The notes under the pieces: generated by a model | Told to the model about the DNA's origin: nothing | The model's input: only the letters and a program-made list of their open reading frames with translations | The model's database searches: none | In this document: positions 17,699-25,600 of the stretch, one piece after another | Layout of the letters: each line of letters begins with the position of its first letter | How positions within the stretch are numbered: position 1 is the first letter of the stretch | DNA from: Actinomyces sp. | GTDB taxonomy: Bacteria > Actinomycetota > Actinomycetes > Actinomycetales > Actinomycetaceae | Assembly: GCF_030530635.1 (NCBI RefSeq) | Contig: NZ_JAUMUL010000027.1 | Span: 1 to 43,093, forward strand | Direction: 5' to 3' | Length of the DNA stretch: 43,093 bases | Made by a program: the position numbers and the translations under genes

Positions 17699-17802
17699 GC
17701 TACAGGGAAGGCCCCAGCCAGGCGGCTTGGAACGTTGCGTGCAGCTGGCCGCGCCGACGTTGCTCGGCCGAAGCGAGCTGGTAGACGTTCGCCTTGCCGG
17801 GA
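17699..17802 (-). pseudogene. Possible 3' remnant of a lost gene
   Basis: Read on the minus strand, the sequence after the antitoxin stop encodes GKANVYQLASAEQRRRGQLH and ends in ATFQAAWLGPSL then TAG. Composition is protein-like but there is no start or ribosome site. Too short to assign to a family. Confidence 0.2.
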
Positions 17803-18084
17803 CTATGCCGCGGTGGAGATGGTGATGCGACCGCCCAGGGCGCGTACCACTCTGACGACCGTTTGGAAGGACGGGTTGCCTGCGCCCGACAGGGATTTGT
17901 ACAGGGACTCGCGTCCGACGCCGACCTGCTCCGCTATGCCGCTCATTCCTTTAGCGCGGGCGATATCGCCGAGGGCTACTTGAAGCAGCTTGGGATCGTC
18001 CTGCGCGGCGGCCTCGTTCAGGTAGGCGATGATCGCGGCGTCATCGTCCAGGTAGTCGGCCGCGTCCCAGCGTATGAGGCTCAT
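17803..18084 (-). CDS. Orphan HigA-like addiction-module antidote
   Basis: 93-aa helix-turn-helix antitoxin of the putative addiction-module antidote family (HI1420-like). It opens with WDAADYLDDDAAIIAYLNEAAAQDDPKLLQVALGDIARAKG. The helix-turn-helix is MSGIAEQVGVGRESLYKSLS, and GNPSFQTVVRVVRALGGRITI closes the fold. These antidotes normally follow a roughly 100-aa RelE-fold killer gene in the same orientation. Here the 277 bases upstream (18085-18361) hold no such gene, so the toxin has been lost or the antidote now acts alone. AGAGG lies about eight bases before the ATG. Confidence 0.85.
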   Translation of the reverse strand: MSLIRWDAADYLDDDAAIIAYLNEAAAQDDPKLLQVALGDIARAKGMSGIAEQVGVGRESLYKSLSGAGNPSFQTVVRVVRALGGRITISTAA

Positions 18085-18327
18085 GTCCAGCCTCTGGGAA
18101 ACGGTCTGTCGTGTGGTCGCCTCCTTGCGATTCGCATCGCGGCCACAGTAGGCCTCGCCTCTGACATGAACTAGACCGGGATCGCCGTTGCGCTCGTGCC
18201 GAGCCGCCGGGAGGGCGCATTCGTCGGCGTGGCTCTGAGGGACCAGAGGCCTGGCTGGGCGATCGACGGCGATGGAAACGTTGGCGCCTGGTATTCAGGC
18301 CACTGACCAGAGGGACGCGCTAGTTAT

Positions 18328-18342
18328 TTCGTTTTTTTCGAA
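18328..18342. promoter_or_regulatory. AT-rich inverted site before the HTH gene
   Basis: TTCG, seven T residues and CGAA (18328-18342) stand out in GC-rich DNA, 20 bases before the start of the helix-turn-helix gene. It could be an operator or part of the promoter. No clear -35/-10 pair is visible. Confidence 0.3.
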
Positions 18343-18361
18343 CTGCTGCCATGATTGCTGC

Positions 18362-18856
18362 ATGGCTGCCACAGCTGCGCAGATGCAAACGACCCTGCCG
18401 CCCGAGGACCATGAGGCGATGCTGGATCTGTCCCGCTTTCTGGGGCAGGTTGCGGAGCCGGCTGCGCTCGTCGGGCCGGACGGCCAGACCGTGGGTCTCC
18501 CTGCGGAGGTACATCGAGTGCTTATGGACGTCGTGCGCGCCATGTCGCAGGGCAGGGCGATCACGGTGGCGCCGGTGGATCAGGTACTGACGACCCAGGA
18601 GGCTGCGGACTTCCTCGGTATCAGTCGCCCCACCTTGGTCAAGCTTCTGGAGTCCGGCCGGATCCCTTACGAGCGTCCCGCGGCGGGTAGGCACCGCCGG
18701 GTCCGGCTCGCAGACATCGTCGCGTACCAGCAGCAGTCCGCTCAGGAACGCAGCGGCACTCTGGATGCCATGACTCGTGAGGCCGTCGACCTCGGCCTGT
18801 ACGAGGACACCGCCGCTGACTACACGGCTGCTCTGCGTCGCGCGCGCAAAGGATGA
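18362..18856 (+). CDS. Excisionase-type HTH protein, orphan antitoxin-like
   Basis: 164-aa protein. Residues about 80-125 form a MerR/excisionase-type DNA-binding domain: LTTQEAADFLGISRPTLVKLLESGRIPYERP and GRHRRVRLADIVAYQQ. The N-terminus (PPEDHEAMLDLSRFLGQ) and the acidic tail, with AVDLGLYEDTA, match the antitoxins that precede PIN-domain ribonuclease toxins in actinobacteria. No PIN gene follows: 18857-18948 contains only a hairpin and no coding sequence. It is either a toxin-less antitoxin or a solitary regulator. The start at 18362 is the first ATG before recognisable sequence; its ribosome site is weak. Confidence 0.8.
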   Translation: MAATAAQMQTTLPPEDHEAMLDLSRFLGQVAEPAALVGPDGQTVGLPAEVHRVLMDVVRAMSQGRAITVAPVDQVLTTQEAADFLGISRPTLVKLLESGRIPYERPAAGRHRRVRLADIVAYQQQSAQERSGTLDAMTREAVDLGLYEDTAADYTAALRRARKG

Positions 18857-18865
18857 AGCTGCCGT

Positions 18866-18882
18866 GACGCCCGGAGGGCGTC
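18866..18882 (+). terminator. Possible terminator hairpin
   Basis: GACGCCC (18866-18872), loop GGA, GGGCGTC (18876-18882), ten bases after the HTH gene stop. No T-run follows, so the assignment rests on position and stem strength. Confidence 0.4.
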
Positions 18883-18948
18883 CTCTCACCGGGACTGAAG
18901 TGTCCTGACATGGTGTACTCGGGGTGTTTCGGATGTTGAACGTGCGTG

Positions 18949-19884
18949 CTAGGTGACAGTCAAGTCCATCTGCCCGTACTTGCTTGGTGCCAGGAGTCCT
19001 CTGGCGGTAAGTGGGTTGTTTTCAAGGTGGGGCCAGATGTCTCCGCTCAGCCATGTGGCGGAGATTCCGGATGCGGTGAGAAGTTTATCCAGTATTACGA
19101 GAATGGTGAATATCGAGCGCGGCTCGAAATTGCCGTAGTTTTGCTTGGCCCTCCGCTTAATGTTCATGGGAAGCGGTGGCGCGTCGAGAACTGAGTGATT
19201 CCAGATGCGCGCGTGGTGCGCGATGCGGTTGCGCAGGTATACTAGAGAGCGTATTTGGCTTGCGAGTGGGGCTCGCGCAACTCCTAGGGAAGAGGCGATA
19301 CTGCCAAGAATCGGTGTTCCGCTGCATGCCTGAATGCATCGCGAGAGCGTTCCGAATGATAGTGTTTCGGATATTGCCCACGCGGGCATGTGGTCGTATG
19401 CGTCCGCCAGGTACTCGCCTTGCGGGCCCTTCTTCGATTCGTCGCGGTAGTGAGATACGTAGGCTTCCTTACTTCGGTCAAGATCGCGAAGTACGTGCTC
19501 TTCGATCGGCTCCTCGTTTGGCCTGTGGGATTGGGTGAGTCCCTTGCCGTGAGTCAGGGCGCCCTGTGGTGAAGCGTGCTGGGCGTAGTGATGTGCGAAT
19601 GTTGTTCGTAGCAGTATCTCAAGTCTTTGCAGAGCCTCGAAGGTGAGCGCGGCTATAGTCTGCTCGGTGTCGTAGACCTCGCGGATTGTGGAGAAGCTGG
19701 CGCCTTCTATGAATCGGTTATCGTCGCAATCGGGAGACCTCTGCCAGTAGCGGAAGTAGCCGGAGAAGCGGTAGTAGCTAACTTGCGATAAGAACCTGAG
19801 GCAAGCGTCGTCGTCATCAATGATGAGGCCGCGGCGGCGAAGCCGTGCCACCTGGTCTTCTAAGCTGAGCCAGGTCTTCGACAT
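18949..19884 (-). CDS. Abi_2 (AbiD/AbiF) abortive infection protein
   Basis: 311-aa phage-resistance protein of the Abi_2 family. The family opening is clear: KTWLSLEDQVARLRRRGLII, then FLSQVSYYRFSGYFRYWQ. The late motif YLRNRIAHHARIWN carries the RxxxxH spacing of HEPN RNases (Arg at NR, His at HH). Family members block phage growth, probably by RNA cleavage. ATG 19884 follows GGAGCAGG; the ORF upstream to 20004 is not family-like. GC content is lower than in neighbours, as expected for transferred defence genes. Confidence 0.88.
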   Translation of the reverse strand: MSKTWLSLEDQVARLRRRGLIIDDDDACLRFLSQVSYYRFSGYFRYWQRSPDCDDNRFIEGASFSTIREVYDTEQTIAALTFEALQRLEILLRTTFAHHYAQHASPQGALTHGKGLTQSHRPNEEPIEEHVLRDLDRSKEAYVSHYRDESKKGPQGEYLADAYDHMPAWAISETLSFGTLSRCIQACSGTPILGSIASSLGVARAPLASQIRSLVYLRNRIAHHARIWNHSVLDAPPLPMNIKRRAKQNYGNFEPRSIFTILVILDKLLTASGISATWLSGDIWPHLENNPLTARGLLAPSKYGQMDLTVT

Positions 19885-19913
19885 TGAACCTGCTCCGTCC
19901 AGAGTAGAAAAGG

Positions 19914-19961
19914 CCCCAGCCATTTGGGCGTGGCTGCGACGAGTCATAGGCCTGGCTGGGG
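19914..19961 (-). terminator. Hairpin with T-run between the UvrD and Abi genes
   Basis: CCCCAGCCA (19914-19922) and TGGCTGGGG (19953-19961) are exact inverted repeats. On the minus strand the stem is followed by CCTTTTCT, like an intrinsic terminator. It could end the helicase transcript or attenuate the Abi_2 gene, whose start is 30 bases further on. Confidence 0.45.
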
Positions 19962-20070
19962 GGCGATTGACTCTAGTGTAGGCACCAACGTGCCGGCGGC
20001 GCACGCGTTTGCGGGTGTGAGTTGTGTACCTTCACGCCCACGGTCTCGCCTGGCGCACGGTCGCCGAGCA

Positions 20071-20099
20071 GGTGGTTCCCGCTGGCGGCGCGAACCACC
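20071..20099 (-). terminator. Hairpin just past the UvrD-like stop
   Basis: GGTGGTTC (20071-20078) and GAACCACC (20092-20099) with a 13-base loop, 17 bases beyond the helicase stop. No T-run. Confidence 0.3.
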
Positions 20100-20115
20100 C
20101 GGAACCAGGATTCGC

Positions 20116-22617
20116 TCACGCCGCCCCGCGCACGCCTTCCAGCAGGGGGCTGGCCTGGCCGGACCAGGAGATGGCCAGTTGGTCGCGGGCGCGCGTGGCG
20201 GCCACGTACAGCAGCGAGCGCTCGCGCAGCAGGGCGTCGTCGTGATCGGCCTCGGAGTACTCCTGCTCCCGCAGGGACCGGGGGATCGCCTCCACGGACA
20301 CGTCGAAGAGCAGTACCTTGCGGAACTCAAGCCCCTTGGCGCGGTGCATGGTCATGACCACCGGCCGGCCCCGGCCGACCGCCTCCCGTCCCACCGGGCG
20401 CACCTCCACGCCCCGGTGTGCCAGGCCGGTGACCACGTTGTCCCGCTGGTAGCGGTCGCGCACCAGGATGGCGATGGACTCGGGGGCGCCCGCCCCCGCG
20501 GCATGGTCCTCCTCAAGCCACAGGTTCAGCAGCTCCGCGGCGTCGTCGAGTTCGGCGGCGTGGTCCTTGGCGTGCAGCAGCAGCGGCTCGGGACCGGAGC
20601 GTGGAGACACGTAGTGGTGCTGTTCCGCCTGGCCCTCCAGGTCCTCGAAGGTGCCGCGCTCCAGGATCTCGAAGGCCAGGTTGAGGTTCTGCCGGGTGGT
20701 GCGGTAGTTGCGCGTCAGTCGCCGCGAACGCCCCCGCACCTGAATGCCGTAGTGGCTCAGCGTGATCTTCTTACCGTAGATCCGCTGGTGGGAGTCCTCC
20801 GCCAGGAACAGGTCGTCGGGCCCGGGCTCTACCAGTGCGCGCAGCAGTTGCAGGTGCGCGGGCGTGAGGTCCTGGGCCTCATCCACCAGCACATGCCGGT
20901 ACGGCCGCGGCACTCCGTGCGCCGCCTGCGTATCCAGCCAGGCGGCGGCCAGCGCCAGCATCTCTGCGAAGGAGGCGACGCCGAGTTCGGCACTGCGGTC
21001 CCGGTACTTCTCGATCACGTTCCACACGGACGCCCGCTTGTGCCGGTCCAGCGCCACACCACGGCCCGGTCGCCGGATGCGCAGGTACTGCTGGAGCGTG
21101 GTCACGCGGTGCGGCAGCACCACCAGTTCGTACTCCGACTCCAGGAAGTCCGTGGAGCGCAGGTTCTCCGGCAGGTCATCACCGGTGAGGGTCAGGGCGT
21201 CGTCCCAGAGGTTCTTCCGGGTCACGGTCAGCACATTCGTGCGCCGCCTGCCGAGCACCTGCGCGGCGGTGTCGGCAATGGCGTCCCCTGCCCGCTGAAG
21301 AATCGCCCGGGCCACCTTGTCCAGGCCACTGACCATCAGGCCGGGCTGCCCGACCCGTTCGGTGAAGTTGAGTGACGGATCGAGTTCCGCCACCTGCCGG
21401 CGCAGGTCGTCGGCCAGGTTGCGCGTGTAGGTGGTCAGCAGGATGCGCGGCTCCTGCCCGGCTGCGGCGTCACGCCTGGCCAGCTCGACGGTACGGTGCA
21501 CGGCGACGACGGTCTTGCCCGTCCCGGCACCGCCGGAGATACGCATCGGTCCGTTCGGGCGACTGTCCACCAGCGCCCGCTGCTGGGGGTGGAGGAACAC
21601 CTGCCACTGGGCGAAGGTGAGGCCGTCGATGGCGCGGCGCAGGTCCTCATCGTTCTCGATCCAGGTGAAGGAGGAGCGGGCGGCGCGCGTGCGCAGTCCC
21701 TTAATGAGCTCCGAGTCGGAGGAGCCGGCGGCCACCTGCTCCGGGCGGCGCAACTGGAAGTCGTCGCGGACGTCCTCGATTGTGGAGCCCGTGGCCAGGG
21801 CGAGCATCGCCTCCCCCTGCCAGGGCACCTCCGCGGTGGTGGCCAGGTCCAGCAGCTGGGATTCGCGGGTGGCGGCCAGCGCCGCGGCGGCGAGTGTGAC
21901 GTCGATGCCGAGCTCGTCACGCAGCACCTCGATGCTGAGGCCGTCCGGCCAGGTGGGGGCGGCATCTCGGCTGGCGACGACGACGGCGTCCGGCAGGGGC
22001 TTCGGTGCGACATCCGGGGCGAGCGCAGTGGTGCCCCCCGTTCCGGTGGCGGCCCCGGCCCCCGTTTCCTGACCGCCCTGCACCGCCCCCGCGGTCGGCT
22101 GCACTGGCGATCCCGACGTCGCGGCGGAAGCGGCTTCCTGACGCGCCTGCGCGTTGGCGGCCTGGAGGCGGGCGGCCTCACGCGCGATCTCGGCCGCCTC
22201 ACGCTGAGCTGCATCCAGCTTGGCCTGGGCCTCCCGCCGGGCCTGCTCGACGGCGTCGGCGCCCTGTGCGATGGCGTCCTGAATCCGGGTCACCTCGGTG
22301 GTGCCATTGGCGGGGTTGATGCGGACGGTGACGGACTCGGCGATCTTGATCGCGTCGTCGTGCGGCCAGATGCCGTGGAATACGTATACGGGCTCGGCGT
22401 CCGCATTCAGCTCGAACAGCACCGCCCGGTAGAAGCCGGTCACCCGGGCGGTGCGTACGCGCTTGTCTCGGGCGTTCCGGATCGGCTCCACATGCAGCCC
22501 GGAACTGGTGGCGTCACTGGCGAGCTTGTTCAAGAACGAGCCGACCTTCGCCTGCAGGGACGGATCTTTCGCGGTCGCGTCCTTGACCTTGCTGCTGGGC
22601 CAGACGATTGCGGGCAT
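20116..22617 (-). CDS. UvrD-like SF1 helicase with N-terminal RelE-like domain
   Basis: 833-aa fusion. Residues 1-100 (MPAIVWPSSKVKDATAKDPS, then VRTARVTGFYRAVLFELN, EPVYVFHGIWPHDDAIKIAE) read like a RelE/ParE-fold toxin. Residues about 105-165 are an Arg/Ala/Glu-rich probable coiled coil, followed by a disordered linker. The helicase core has GGAGTGKT near 363 (motif I), LTTYTRNLADDL (Ia), VLVDEAQDLTPAHLQLL near 580 (II), LTRNYRTTRQNL (IV), TMHRAKGLEFRKVLLFD (V) and RSLLYVAATRARDQLAISWSG (VI). All motifs look intact. It starts one base after the stop of the 2180-aa helicase gene, with AAGGGA upstream, so the two are translationally coupled. It probably processes DNA opened by that partner. 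Whether the RelE-like part is an RNase or a docking domain is unknown. Confidence 0.85.
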   Translation of the reverse strand: MPAIVWPSSKVKDATAKDPSLQAKVGSFLNKLASDATSSGLHVEPIRNARDKRVRTARVTGFYRAVLFELNADAEPVYVFHGIWPHDDAIKIAESVTVRINPANGTTEVTRIQDAIAQGADAVEQARREAQAKLDAAQREAAEIAREAARLQAANAQARQEAASAATSGSPVQPTAGAVQGGQETGAGAATGTGGTTALAPDVAPKPLPDAVVVASRDAAPTWPDGLSIEVLRDELGIDVTLAAAALAATRESQLLDLATTAEVPWQGEAMLALATGSTIEDVRDDFQLRRPEQVAAGSSDSELIKGLRTRAARSSFTWIENDEDLRRAIDGLTFAQWQVFLHPQQRALVDSRPNGPMRISGGAGTGKTVVAVHRTVELARRDAAAGQEPRILLTTYTRNLADDLRRQVAELDPSLNFTERVGQPGLMVSGLDKVARAILQRAGDAIADTAAQVLGRRRTNVLTVTRKNLWDDALTLTGDDLPENLRSTDFLESEYELVVLPHRVTTLQQYLRIRRPGRGVALDRHKRASVWNVIEKYRDRSAELGVASFAEMLALAAAWLDTQAAHGVPRPYRHVLVDEAQDLTPAHLQLLRALVEPGPDDLFLAEDSHQRIYGKKITLSHYGIQVRGRSRRLTRNYRTTRQNLNLAFEILERGTFEDLEGQAEQHHYVSPRSGPEPLLLHAKDHAAELDDAAELLNLWLEEDHAAGAGAPESIAILVRDRYQRDNVVTGLAHRGVEVRPVGREAVGRGRPVVMTMHRAKGLEFRKVLLFDVSVEAIPRSLREQEYSEADHDDALLRERSLLYVAATRARDQLAISWSGQASPLLEGVRGAA

Positions 22618-22618
22618 A

Positions 22619-25600
22619 TCAGTGTCCCTTCAGGAGCGCGGAGACCTCTGCGGCGGTGGCTGCGGAGTCATCCCTGGCGACGACGACCCTCCAGCCGGCC
22701 GCCTGCAATACTGCCACGTCGCCTTCGAGCGGCTGGTAGACGACGGCGACCCGCTGCGCCTTCCATGACAGCTCGGTCATGACGCCGTCGGCGGCCTCCT
22801 GTCCCTCGCCGTCGCGGGCAATGCCGGCCCGGGCCAGGTGGGGTACCAGGGCCAGGACCTCCTCGGGCATGAGCGTGGTGTCGACGGCGTCCCAGCCGAG
22901 CTCATGCATGGCTTCGGCGGAGACGCCGCTGCCGCTGACGGCGGCCTCGGCGGCGGCCCGCTCCTGCAGTTCGGTCAGGGCCAAGGAGGTGGTGGTGATG
23001 GTGACGGGTGCCTGCGCCAGGGCGAGCACATTGCTCAGTCGCAGCCAGGTGCGCCAGGAGTCGGCGTGCGCGGGGGAGGCCAGCGCGTCGGCGGAGTCGT
23101 CGAGGACGAGCGCCATGCCGGTGGTGGCGGTGCCGGTGAGCTGTATTGCCAGGGACAGGTGATCGGCCACGAACACCGAGCAGGAGGTCTGGGCGGAGGT
23201 GGTGGTCGGCTCGGGGAGCCTGCTGCCGGGGCGCAGCCCCCGCAGCGCCTCCCACAGGGGGTCGTTGGTCGGACTGGTGGCGGGCGCGTACCGCATGGCG
23301 GCGCTCCCGGCCAGGGGCAGGCGCCGGGTGGCGCCGAGGATGAGCGGGCTCCAGATGGAGTCGGCCAGGGCGCTGAGGGCCGTGCCGGTGGGGCCCTGGC
23401 CGTCGGCGTCGTCCAGCAGCATGGTCACCAGCAGCTCCATGGGGCCGCCCCGCCAGGCGGTCAGGGCCTGCTCGGTGACAGCGCCCGCGCGGGCGGGGCG
23501 ATGCTTCCCGGTGCGCAACTGGGCGACGGCGGGATCGTCGAGCCAGGCGGGCTCCCACGTGCCCGTCAGGTCCTCAAAGCCCAGGGAGATGACCCGGTAG
23601 CCGTGTGCGCGCAGACGGGCTCGCTTGGCGGCGTCGTCGGCGAGCCGGTTGTGGGACAGGCTGGCGTGGTAGCCGCGGCCGTCGGTGTAGACGGCGATGG
23701 GGGAGCGGCGATTCGGACGCCGGCAGGTGAAGTCGGGGCGGGTGCCGCCGGCGTTGAGCTGCGGGATGATCTCCCACCTGCCGCCGTCCAGGTCGAGCGC
23801 GGGCGCGCCGGAGGGGCTGGGCACGGTGGTCACATTCATGGTCTTGCTCAGGCGCCGCGCCAACACCGTGCGGAAGCTGGCCTCCAGGGGGCTCTCGCCG
23901 ACGCCGGCGTGTACGGCCTCATCGGTGACCTTCCAGGTGGGCACGTGCGGGTCGAGGTCGGCGAACAGTTCCTCCTCATCCATGCCCAGCAGCTGCCGCA
24001 GCGCGTGCAGTGCGGCCACGCGAGTCACCCCGGCGGATGTCGCGTGGGGCTGCAGGCAGCGGTGGCACATGGCGGTTTCCTCACCGCGGCACGGGCAGTC
24101 CTCCAGGTGCCGGCCGGTGGTGACGATCAGCTCCCACAGTCGTTCGGGGCTGTCGAAGTCGGTCAGGTAGCCGGTGCCGCCGGGAACCGCGTCGTGCAGG
24201 AGCAGGGCGGGCCGGGTCTCCCCGGCCTCGCCGTCGGCCACGGGGTAGGGGACGGCGGTGATCTCCAGGTGGTCGGGGGCGCCGCCGGTCAGCAGTTCCA
24301 GGCCGAGCAGGATCGCGGAGGCCAGGGAGCCCAGGCCCTCCTGGTAGCCGACCAGCCCCACGGGGAGCACTAGGGCGATGGCCTCGGTGGTCAGTTCCCG
24401 CATCAGGTCCACCTGGATCACGTGCTCTTTGGGGTCGGTGCGGTGCTCGCACCAGGGCCGGTGCTCGGAGGGGCTGGAGGCGCCGGTGTCCGTGTCGAGT
24501 TTGCCGCAGGCCTCGCACAGGCGGAAGTCACGGGAGGAGACCGGCAGGGAGGCGACCTGGTCCACCGCCTGCCCCGCCAAGGCCCGCCCGGTGTTGAGCC
24601 AGCGCAGGGCCAGGCCGCGGTAGCGGACCAGCCCGAAGCCGGAGGCGCTTACGCTCCACTCCCGCTCGACCCGCTCCGGGTTGAAGTCGGCCAGGGGCAG
24701 CACCTCGAAACCGGTGCGGATGCGGTCCTCGCTGCCGTCCCCGATGCGGGCGTCGTCCTTGGAGACGTCGGCGAAGACCCGGTTCAGGCGCAGCACGCGG
24801 CGGGCGCGCCCCACGTCGGCGATGGTGGTGTCATGGCAGCGAGGGCACTGCGTGGGGGCGGTGGGCGCCTCCTCCTGCGGGGGCCGGACGTCCACGTAAC
24901 CGCAGGCCTGGCAGCACAGCCACCACTGCGCCTGCCCACTCAGCTCGGAGCCGTCAATGCCCTGAATGCCCATCTCCATGCCGTGGGTGTAGAAGGTGGC
25001 GCCGGGCGCGAACTCGCTTAGGGCGTGGACGGAGGGCCGGTCGATGTCGTAGGGCTCGGAGTGGAACTCGTCGGTCTCCGGATTGCGCCAGGACACCCGG
25101 GCAGACAGGCGCACCATGTCATCGATCAGGGCGTAGTTGGGCAGTACCCCATGCCGTTCCAGGGCGGAGACCCAGTGCTCCTGCTCCAGTTCTCCCAGGC
25201 GGGTTCCGATGGCGGTTAGGGTGCCTTTGGCGGCGCGCAGGGCCCGCTGGTCCTCCTCGGTGGGGTTGGGACGCTGCGTGGCGGCCTGCAACTCGCGCAG
25301 GGCGTCATTGACCTGCTTGTACTGGCGCCGCAGCTGCTCGGCCTCGGTCCGGTGCTCGGCCACGGCCCGCTGCAGCATCTGCTTTGGCCCGGCGCCGTCG
25401 TCGTGCCGGATCCAGGTCTCCAAGCGGGTCAGTGCCGGGGTGGGGTCGGCGAAGGTGGCGGTGAAGGTACGCGCCAGAATCGCCCCGTCGCGGGTGATCC
25501 TGGCGCATACGGTGTTGATGAAGGAGTCGTCGTTGGCGCTCAGGGCGGCGCGGGCGTCGCCGCTGTGCCCGGCGGAGGGCACAGCGGGGTGATTCTCCCG

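Noticed and set aside
18857..18948. PIN-domain toxin after the excisionase-type gene
   Set aside because: Only 92 bases with a hairpin; no frame with PIN aspartates.
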